From positions 4,484,304 to 4,548,303 of the forward strand of contig NZ_RRCN01000001.1 in assembly GCF_003863965.1 (NCBI RefSeq): a stretch of 64,000 bases of DNA, in the 5' to 3' direction. Positions 55,450 to 61,804 of this stretch are shown one piece after another (the first letter of the stretch is position 1; each line of letters begins with the position of its first letter). Under the pieces are notes generated by a model. It worked only from the letters and a program-made list of their open reading frames with translations, was not told the origin of the DNA and searched no databases. Source of the DNA: Paenibacillus oralis. Lineage in GTDB: Bacteria > Bacillota > Bacilli > Paenibacillales > Paenibacillaceae. The position numbers and the translations under genes were made by a program.

Positions 55450-57135
55450 TTACGCCCCAAGGAACATCTTCATGTCTTCTTCCACGGTCGTGATGCCGCC
55501 GATGCCGAACTTTTCGATCAATACTTTGGCGACGTTTGGCGACAGGAACGCGGGCAGCGTTGGCCCCAGGTGAATGTTTTTGACCCCAAGGTACAGCAGG
55601 GCCAGCAGCACGATGACCGCCTTCTGTTCATACCAGGCGATATTGTAGGAAATCGGCAGGTCGTTGATATCTTCCAAGCCGAAAATTTCCTTTAATTTCA
55701 GCGCGATGACGGCCAGTGAATAGGAGTCGTTGCATTGCCCGGCGTCCAGTACGCGCGGAATGCCGCCGATATCGCCCAAATCGAGCTTGTTGTATTTATA
55801 TTTGGCGCAGCCTGCGGTCAGGATGACCGTATCGCGGGGAAGTTCCCGGGCAAAGTCCGTGTAATAAGTACGCGATTTCATCCGTCCGTCGCAGCCGGCC
55901 ATCACGAAAAATCTTTTGATCGCGCCGGTTTTGACGGCTTCCACCACTTGGTCGGCGATGCTGGTCACGGTATGGTGGGCAAAACCACCGACAATTTCGC
56001 CGCTTTCCAGTTCGGTCGGAGCTTCACAGCGTTTGGCGTGCGCGATGATTTCCGAAAAATCCTTCGGCTGGCCGTCCGGACCTTCCGGGATATGCCGCAC
56101 GCCGGAGAAGCCGGTATTGCCGGTCGTATACATGCGGTCCTTGTAGCTTGCCTTCGGCGGTACAATACAGTTGGTGGTCATCAGAATCGGCCCATTGAAC
56201 GCGGCGAATTCCGTCGTTTGCAGCCACCAAGCATTGCCGTAGTTGCCGACAAAATGATCGTATTTCTTAAAGGCCGGATAGTAATGGGCCGGCAGCATTT
56301 CGCTGTGGGTGTACACGTCCACGCCGGTGCCTTCGGTTTGCTGCAGCAGTTCCTCCAGGTCTTTCAAATCGTGGCCGCTGATCAGAATACCCGGCCGGTT
56401 CCGCACGCCGATATTGACTTTGGTCACTTCGGGGTGGCCGTAGGTGCCGGTATTGGCCTCATCAAGCAGGGACATCGCCTCCACGCCATATTTGCCCGCC
56501 TCCATCACCAAACCTACGAGGTCATCCGCCGTTAAGGAATCGTCCAAAGTAGCGGCCAGCGCCCGGCGCATAAACAAGTCGATTTGCGGGTTGGAATGGT
56601 CCAACTGAAGGGCGTGATACGTATAGGCGGCCATCCCTTTGAGACCGTAGGTGAGTAGCTCGCGCAAGGAGCGGATGTCCGGATCAGCGGTAGCGAGCAC
56701 GCCGACAAACGTAGCTTTGGCGTCAAACGACGCTTCGTCGTCCGCCTGCCAAACCGCCGCGTCGGGAAGCTCCGCCGCAGCGCCTATACGCTGTTCCTCC
56801 CAGTGGCGTCTTACTTCGTCGCGCAGAGCAAGCGCTTCGCGGATTTTGGCGACGAACACGTTGCGGTCAAAGTTGGCGTTCGTAATCGTGGCGAACAGTG
56901 AATCCATAATAAAGACCGATGCACGCCGGTCTAAAGCTTCGGGGAGCTCGGTCCCCACGGAGAAAAAGGAAATGCCTTTCAGCACATAGATGAGCAAATC
57001 CTGCAGGTTGGCCACGTCATGCGGTTTGCCGCAGACGCCCTTGATCGTGCAGCCGGTCCCGCCGGCCGACTCCTGGCATTGAAAACAAAACATGGACGGC
57101 TGCGAAATGTCCGGATTCGAAGCTGTTTGGTTCAT
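55450..57135 (-). CDS. hcp: Hybrid cluster protein (hydroxylamine reductase/NO-related)
   Basis: 561 aa. The N-terminal cysteine cluster [15 protein letters not shown]-x2-KGVC-GK binds the first Fe-S cluster. The hybrid-cluster ligands are visible as [39 protein letters not shown] and [10 protein letters not shown], plus a conserved Glu near the end (TVEEDMKM). It reduces hydroxylamine or scavenges NO during anaerobic or nitrosative stress. ATG 57135 follows AGGAGGTTATTTTGAA; the upstream in-frame extension has no such site. An FNR-like box lies about 71 bp before the start, which ties it to the FNR and flavodiiron genes at 37-41 kb. Confidence 0.95.
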   Translation of the reverse strand: MNQTASNPDISQPSMFCFQCQESAGGTGCTIKGVCGKPHDVANLQDLLIYVLKGISFFSVGTELPEALDRRASVFIMDSLFATITNANFDRNVFVAKIREALALRDEVRRHWEEQRIGAAAELPDAAVWQADDEASFDAKATFVGVLATADPDIRSLRELLTYGLKGMAAYTYHALQLDHSNPQIDLFMRRALAATLDDSLTADDLVGLVMEAGKYGVEAMSLLDEANTGTYGHPEVTKVNIGVRNRPGILISGHDLKDLEELLQQTEGTGVDVYTHSEMLPAHYYPAFKKYDHFVGNYGNAWWLQTTEFAAFNGPILMTTNCIVPPKASYKDRMYTTGNTGFSGVRHIPEGPDGQPKDFSEIIAHAKRCEAPTELESGEIVGGFAHHTVTSIADQVVEAVKTGAIKRFFVMAGCDGRMKSRTYYTDFARELPRDTVILTAGCAKYKYNKLDLGDIGGIPRVLDAGQCNDSYSLAVIALKLKEIFGLEDINDLPISYNIAWYEQKAVIVLLALLYLGVKNIHLGPTLPAFLSPNVAKVLIEKFGIGGITTVEEDMKMFLGA

Positions 57136-57205
57136 TTCAAAATAACCTCCTTTGGGAGAATTTAACGGATATACAGAAGAATACCGCCGGATCGGCCGCG
57201 GCCGG

Positions 57206-57219
57206 GTGATTGTAATCAC
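57206..57219. promoter_or_regulatory. FNR-like box before hcp
   Basis: GTGATTGTAATCAC, a perfect palindrome that matches TTGAT-N4-ATCAA at 8 of 10 positions. Its centre is about 77 bp before the hcp ATG, practically the same distance as the box before the flavodiiron gene. Confidence 0.6.
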
Positions 57220-57268
57220 TCTAATTGGGGCTAGGGTCTAAACGAACGTTGAACTTTTTTTGAAGTAG

Positions 57269-57301
57269 ATATAACATTTTCAGAGGCTGACCCATCTAAT
57301 C
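57269..57301 (+). promoter_or_regulatory. ECF-type promoter P1 before the sigma factor gene
   Basis: ATATAACATTTT and CATCTAATC, 20 bp from AAC to the CATC element. The same pair recurs at 59245 and 60421 with the same spacing. AAC in the -35 and TCTAAT in the -10 are typical for ECF sigma factors, so this is probably an autoregulated promoter. Confidence 0.75.
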
Positions 57302-57333
57302 TTGCAGAGGGCCCTCAAAAGGAGTTGAAATTC

Positions 57334-57891
57334 GTGCAACAAGATATGGTACTGGAAGTCAAGCGCGCGCAGCGGGGGGATCGTGAGGCGTTTATCCGGC
57401 TCTTCCGGAGGCTGGAACCCGAACTGTACGGCTTGGCGAAGTCCATTGTGAGACGTGACGAAGATTGTGCGGACGCATTTCAGGAAACAACGCTTAAAGC
57501 GTATAAATCATTGTCGACATTGCGGCAGCCGAAATATTTTAAAACCTGGGTAATTCGGATTTTAATCAATGAATGCAATCAATTGCTGCGCATGCGCAGT
57601 AGAACCGTCGTGATGGCGGAGCTGCCGGAACCGGCGGGAGCGGCGCGGTTTACCGGGGAGTATGAAGAGAACCGCAAGCAGGATCTCCGCGAGGCGGTGG
57701 AAAACCTGGACGAAACTTTAAGAATCGTTATCCATCTTTTTTATTATCAGGATTTGCCGATCAAAGAGGTCGCGAGCGTGCTGGAAATTTCGGAGGGAGC
57801 TGTCCGGGGGCGCCTGCATAGGGCCAGAGGAATATTGGCCGACAAGGTTAAGCGAATGGGAAGGGAGGAGTTGGCTTATGAAAAAGCGTGA
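57334..57891 (+). CDS. ECF RNA polymerase sigma factor (SigV/SigW-like)
   Basis: 185 aa. Region 2: AFIRLFRRLEPELYGLAKSI, DCADAFQETTLKAYKSL and FKTWVIRILINECNQLLR. Region 4: LFYYQDLPIKEVASVLEISE with recognition helix GAVRGRLHRARGIL. GTG 57334 is nine bases after AAAAGGAG; the TTG at 57325 is inside that site. The end overlaps the anti-sigma gene by 14 bp. Its own promoter-like element P1 and the two downstream copies P2 and P3 define its probable regulon. Confidence 0.92.
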   Translation: MQQDMVLEVKRAQRGDREAFIRLFRRLEPELYGLAKSIVRRDEDCADAFQETTLKAYKSLSTLRQPKYFKTWVIRILINECNQLLRMRSRTVVMAELPEPAGAARFTGEYEENRKQDLREAVENLDETLRIVIHLFYYQDLPIKEVASVLEISEGAVRGRLHRARGILADKVKRMGREELAYEKA

Positions 57892-59104
57892 TCTTGAAAA
57901 AACGCTTCGCGACATCGGCAAGGAACGGTTGACTGAGGTCAGGGAGGTTCCCGATATCATTCGCCGCCGCCAGGATGAGGTTTACGCTTCCTTGGCCGAT
58001 CTTCCGATGCAGACCCGAAGCGGCCGGAAATCCCGATTCTCTAGGACCTTTAAAGTGGGAGTGGCCGCCGCCGCAGCAATCGCCGTTTTGACGATCGGGC
58101 TGGGCAGTGCCATGGTGTCGCCGGCGCTGGCCGAATCGCTCAAAAATGTCCCTATCCTTGGCGGCATCTTCAAATTGGCCGGCGATCTGGGGCTGCAGAC
58201 GGCAGAGGAGCACGGACTGGCCGAGGAAACGGACGCAAGCGTCACCCATGATGGAATTACCCTTCGTATCCCCCAGGTTGTTTATGATGGCATTCGCCTA
58301 ACTTTGGCGGTCAAGCGCGAAGGGGAAGGGTTTACCGGGGGAATTCTGGACCATAAGTTCGTAGGTGAAGGCCGGGAGAGGGATGCGATTTACCCAAGAG
58401 GGGCTGTACGCGATTGGGAGATGCTGATCGATGGCCAACCAACTTATAATTCTAAAAGTTATAAATTTTCTTCGAAAGGGTCTCCGACAGCCGATCCCAA
58501 TGCGGCGCTGTACGAGTTGTCGGCCATTTCGGAAACGGGCGATTCGTCACAGATTCTTCCCGATCGTTTTGTGCTGACGGCCAAATTTTGGCTGGAAGGC
58601 GTTGAGGAGCCGTTCGTTTTCGAACTGCCCGTTCGCAAAAACACGGATCGTCTCGTTGAAACCTTTGGAGAAACGAGAGAGTGGAACGGGATTACGCTTA
58701 CGCTTCAGCAAATCCAATATACGCCGATTACGACGAAGGTGGTTTTCGACATCAATGTAGACGATAAAGCAAGTAGACCGCTTAGGAATAATTTACTGTT
58801 CGACCTGTGTGACGATCAAGGCAGGAATTTGGAATTGCTAGGTGGCGTAGGAATCTTCTACGATAATGGACAGATGCACATGCGGAATGAAATGCTGTTT
58901 GACCGGCTGGAGGAGGTTCCGGATACGATTACGCTTAAACCGTTTCAGCCTGAATATGCCGACCCGTCGACCAAGCCGGGGGAATCGGGACAATATAAAG
59001 TCGACAGCAACGGAGAAGTGGTTAGGAACTACGTGAAGGAACTGGAGATTACCGTTCCGGTAAACCGGGCGGGTTTGGAAAAACTGTATGGAAATCAGAA
59101 TTAA
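57878..59104 (+). CDS. Membrane-bound anti-sigma factor with DUF4179/DUF5643-type ectodomain
   Basis: 408 aa. The cytoplasmic part (~1-55) should hold the sigma factor; a single helix (~58-85, VGVAAAAAIAVLTIGLGSAM) spans the membrane; the outer part has the DUF4179 segment (VSPALAESLKNVPILGGIFK) and a beta-rich DUF5643-like domain (~110-400) ending in NGEVVRNYVKELEITVPV. ATG follows GGAAGGAGGAGTTGGCTT and overlaps the sigma gene, a standard sigma/anti-sigma pair. The ectodomain is copied in the two secreted proteins downstream. Confidence 0.88.
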   Translation: MKKRDLEKTLRDIGKERLTEVREVPDIIRRRQDEVYASLADLPMQTRSGRKSRFSRTFKVGVAAAAAIAVLTIGLGSAMVSPALAESLKNVPILGGIFKLAGDLGLQTAEEHGLAEETDASVTHDGITLRIPQVVYDGIRLTLAVKREGEGFTGGILDHKFVGEGRERDAIYPRGAVRDWEMLIDGQPTYNSKSYKFSSKGSPTADPNAALYELSAISETGDSSQILPDRFVLTAKFWLEGVEEPFVFELPVRKNTDRLVETFGETREWNGITLTLQQIQYTPITTKVVFDINVDDKASRPLRNNLLFDLCDDQGRNLELLGGVGIFYDNGQMHMRNEMLFDRLEEVPDTITLKPFQPEYADPSTKPGESGQYKVDSNGEVVRNYVKELEITVPVNRAGLEKLYGNQN

Positions 59105-59127
59105 CCCGGGGAAAAGGCAAGGGCAAA

Positions 59128-59178
59128 ATGATTAAGAACTATATCAAAGAGTTCGAACTGACCGTTGCGGTCAAGTAA
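59128..59178 (+). pseudogene. C-terminal scrap of a DUF4179-type paralogue
   Basis: Seventeen codons reading MIKNYIKEFELTVAVK and a stop, nearly the same as the last residues of the next two genes (IKNYIKELEMTVNIK and IKNYIKELEMTVKVK). No ribosome site. It shows that another copy once stood here and was mostly deleted, probably by recombination between the repeats. Confidence 0.75.
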
Positions 59179-59197
59179 AAGCAAAATCGGTAATGGC

Positions 59198-59230
59198 GGG
59201 CCTGCAGCAAATCGTTGCAGGCTTTTACAT
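59198..59230 (+). terminator. Terminator after the anti-sigma gene
   Basis: GCCTGCA / TTGCAGGC stem followed by TTTTACATTTTTT. The next gene is therefore likely read from its own promoter P2. Confidence 0.75.
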
Positions 59231-59244
59231 TTTTTACGCTCAAA

Positions 59245-59277
59245 ATATAACGTTTTGTTTTACTAATCCATCTAATC
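59245..59277 (+). promoter_or_regulatory. ECF-type promoter P2
   Basis: ATATAACGTTTT and CATCTAATC with the same 20-bp offset as P1. Located directly behind the terminator and 81 bp before the start of secreted paralogue 1. Confidence 0.75.
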
Positions 59278-59357
59278 TACAGAGCGCTCAAGAAAAGAAA
59301 TTTGTCCAGGACATAAAAAGGGAATTCTCGAAAATCAATTTTTATGGAGGGCTTTCA

Positions 59358-60353
59358 ATGAAAAAAACATATAAAGTGATGACTACCGCAGCTTTAATGG
59401 GAATGCTGCTCGGCGGAACGGCTTGGGGAACTGCGGCAGTAGCCGGTTCGGCGGAGGCCAAAGCTCCGACAGTGAGCAGCGCGGCGCAAGCTTCTACGGC
59501 CAAAGCCGACAGCGTAACCCAGAACGGCATTACGCTGACCGTCAGCAAAGCGCTGTATGACGGCAACTACGTCAGCCTTACGCTGCAGCGGAGCGGCAAA
59601 GGGTATACCGGCGGCATCACCGATGGGAAGTTTAATGAAGCGACCAAGGAATACGAACGGCCCAAGGGCGCGATTAAAAACATTGAAATGTTTATCGACG
59701 GCAAATCCATCTATGAGTTCGGCGGGGGAGGCCTTGGCAAAAGACCAGCTCTCGGCTGGGGACCGGCTTCCGCACCGGACACAGCGGAAATTCAACTGGT
59801 CGATCCGTCATGGCTTGGCAGCGATGGCATGGCTTCCCCGGCTTTCCCGGACAAGTTCAAGTTAACCGCGAAGGTTACCCTGGAAGGCGTGGATAAGCCG
59901 TATACATTTGATTTTTCACTGCAAAAAAACGCGGACAATCTGCAAGCCCTGAAGCCGAATCTGACAAAAAAACGCGGCGATTATAGCGCCACTCTAAGCA
60001 AACTTAATGTGACATCGACCTCCACTCGATTTCAGTTGATCGAGAAAGGGTTGAAAAAAGGCGAGCATTCGCACATCTTGTATGAAGTTGTAGATGATCA
60101 AGGTAACCTGCTGGACCTAAAGTCCGGTTTCGGAACCGACGAGAATAACAAAAATGGCGATATGTATACTGACTATGTGTTCAGTCCTCCGGCGAAAGAA
60201 GCTAAGTCGATTACGATCAGAGCTTTCGAGCCCGATTTCGTACCCGATAATCCAGGCGATCCATCATCTCCCGGCATCTATAAAACGGACAGCAACGGCG
60301 AAACGATTAAGAACTATATCAAAGAGCTGGAAATGACAGTTAATATTAAGTAA
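59358..60353 (+). CDS. Secreted paralogue 1 of the anti-sigma ectodomain
   Basis: 331 aa. A signal peptide (YKVMTTAALMGMLLGGTAWG, then Ala-rich to about residue 35) and no cytoplasmic or anchor part. The body matches the outer domain of the anti-sigma factor: DSVTQNGITLTVSKALYDG against DASVTHDGITLRIPQVVYDG, GYTGG, FPDKFKLTAKVTLEGVDKPY and a C-terminal NGETIKNYIKELEMTV. ATG 59358 follows ATGGAGGGCTTTCA. Transcribed from P2. I infer a released, soluble copy of the sensor domain that could compete for the signal or bind the same partner. Confidence 0.8.
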   Translation: MKKTYKVMTTAALMGMLLGGTAWGTAAVAGSAEAKAPTVSSAAQASTAKADSVTQNGITLTVSKALYDGNYVSLTLQRSGKGYTGGITDGKFNEATKEYERPKGAIKNIEMFIDGKSIYEFGGGGLGKRPALGWGPASAPDTAEIQLVDPSWLGSDGMASPAFPDKFKLTAKVTLEGVDKPYTFDFSLQKNADNLQALKPNLTKKRGDYSATLSKLNVTSTSTRFQLIEKGLKKGEHSHILYEVVDDQGNLLDLKSGFGTDENNKNGDMYTDYVFSPPAKEAKSITIRAFEPDFVPDNPGDPSSPGIYKTDSNGETIKNYIKELEMTVNIK

Positions 60354-60375
60354 AAGTCATATTCGGCAGTGGGTG

Positions 60376-60410
60376 GGCCCGCAGCGAATTGCTGCGGGCT
60401 TTAAAATTTT
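60376..60410 (+). terminator. Terminator after secreted paralogue 1
   Basis: Perfect GCCCGCAGC / GCTGCGGGC stem followed by TTTAAAATTTT. Confidence 0.8.
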
Positions 60411-60420
60411 CACGCTCAAA

Positions 60421-60453
60421 ATATAACGTTTTGATGTACTTATTCATCTAATC
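60421..60453 (+). promoter_or_regulatory. ECF-type promoter P3
   Basis: ATATAACGTTTT and CATCTAATC at the same 20-bp offset as P1 and P2, right after the terminator and 63 bp before the start of secreted paralogue 2. Confidence 0.75.
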
Positions 60454-60515
60454 CAATAGAGTGCTCAATGAAGAGAAGATTCTCGAAAATCAAATTTCAT
60501 GGAGGGGTTTTTCGA

Positions 60516-61502
60516 ATGAAAAAAGCATATAAGGTGATGTCTTCCGCGGCGCTGGTCGGCGCGCTGTTGCTCGGTACGGCCTGGGGGGCTGCGGAAGCGG
60601 CCGGGCCGACGGCGGCAGCGGCTTTAGCAGCGAAAAGCAGCGGGACGCTGAGTGCGGCCAAGGCCAAAACTCCAAGCGTGACCCAGCAAGGCATTACGCT
60701 GGAGGTTTCCCAAGCGATCTATGACGGCAACTATGTTGGCATTACCCTGAAGCGGAGTGGTGAAGGGCTTACCGGCGAAATAAATGGAAAATACGATGAA
60801 AAGATCCAGGATATTATTTATGAGAAGGGCGCAATTAAAGACCTCAAGCTCTTTATAGACGGTAAATCCGCCTACGAGTATGGAGGTGGAAAGTCTATGT
60901 CCCAAAGACCAAGCATCGTACGGGGACCGGGCGCTACACCGGACACGATGAAAATTTCAATGGTCGATCCATCCTGGCTTGGCGGCAATCTCAAAGCGTT
61001 TCCAAATAAGTTCAAGCTTACCGCCAAAGTGACTTTGGAGGGTGTGGACAAACCGTATACGCTTACTATGACGTTGCAAAAAACCAAGGGAAAGGCCTTG
61101 AAACCGAATCTAACGAAAAAACGTGGGGATTATAGCGTTACCTTAAGTAAACTTAATGTGACATCGACCTCTACCCGAGTTCAGTTGATTGAGAAAGGGT
61201 TGGACAAAAACAAGTCTTCGCATATCATGTATGAAGCTGTGGATGATCAAGGGAACGAGATGGCGATGATTTCAGGTCATGGAAGTGACGAGAATAACAA
61301 AAATGGCGATACGTATAATGACTTTGTGTTCAGTGCTTCGGGGAAAGACGCCAAGTCGATTACAATCAAAGCTTTCGAGCCCGGTTTCGTACCCGATGAT
61401 CCGAACGATCCGTCATCTCCCGGCATATTTAAAACGGACAGCAACGGCGAACTGATTAAGAACTATATCAAAGAGCTGGAAATGACCGTAAAAGTAAAAT
61501 AA
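60516..61502 (+). CDS. Secreted paralogue 2 of the anti-sigma ectodomain
   Basis: 328 aa, the closest relative of the preceding gene: long stretches such as KKRGDYSVTLSKLNVTSTST and GVDKPYTL are shared, and the upstream DNA including P3 is duplicated too. Signal peptide MKKAYKVMSSAALVGALLLG, then an Ala-rich segment to about residue 48. Body of the DUF5643 kind, no membrane anchor. ATG 60516 follows ATGGAGGGGTTTTTCGA. Recent tandem duplication is the simplest explanation. Confidence 0.8.
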   Translation: MKKAYKVMSSAALVGALLLGTAWGAAEAAGPTAAAALAAKSSGTLSAAKAKTPSVTQQGITLEVSQAIYDGNYVGITLKRSGEGLTGEINGKYDEKIQDIIYEKGAIKDLKLFIDGKSAYEYGGGKSMSQRPSIVRGPGATPDTMKISMVDPSWLGGNLKAFPNKFKLTAKVTLEGVDKPYTLTMTLQKTKGKALKPNLTKKRGDYSVTLSKLNVTSTSTRVQLIEKGLDKNKSSHIMYEAVDDQGNEMAMISGHGSDENNKNGDTYNDFVFSASGKDAKSITIKAFEPGFVPDDPNDPSSPGIFKTDSNGELIKNYIKELEMTVKVK

Positions 61503-61512
61503 TCGTCTTTAT

Positions 61513-61559
61513 TGGTTTGCTCTGTGCGCCGAGTATTATGGCCCGAGCAAACCTTTTTT
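61513..61559 (+). terminator. Terminator after secreted paralogue 2
   Basis: Perfect GGTTTGCTC / GAGCAAACC stem with six T. Confidence 0.9.
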
Positions 61560-61662
61560 AGTTATACTTAAAAATAGTAATATTTTTAAAGTAATATATT
61601 ACATTGAATTATATGTCATAATAAGGTAATCTATAACTGGAAGATTTAAACAATACTAGACT

Positions 61663-61775
61663 CTATCAGATCGGGTATGACAAAACCCGACGGTAATCGC
61701 CAAAGGAGGGATGCCGAAAAAACAAAGATTGCGTGCTTGCTGCCTACCGAATATTAACGAGACTACGGGAGATAG
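61663..61775 (+). promoter_or_regulatory. Structured leader of the GH74 gene, possible RNA switch
   Basis: CTATC (61663) and GATAG (61771) can close the whole element. Inside are TCGGGT-N8-ACCCGA (61671-61690) and CGGTA (61691) / TACCG (61745), which enclose a purine-rich core GCCAAAGGAGGGATGCCG. Nested pairing of this kind points to a folded 5' leader. I compared it from memory with c-di-GMP, c-di-AMP, SAM, FMN and TPP riboswitches and found no match. The AT-rich part before it (61560-61660) probably carries the promoter. Confidence 0.45.
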
Positions 61776-61804
61776 CAAAATAACTCACTTGGGAGGGATA
61801 TTTT

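Noticed and set aside
55735-56535. 266-aa plus-strand ORF opposite hcp
   Set aside because: Shadow of a confidently identified Fe-S enzyme.
61663-61775. Known riboswitch class (c-di-GMP, c-di-AMP, SAM, FMN, TPP)
   Set aside because: The conserved sequence blocks I remember for these classes are absent or in the wrong order.
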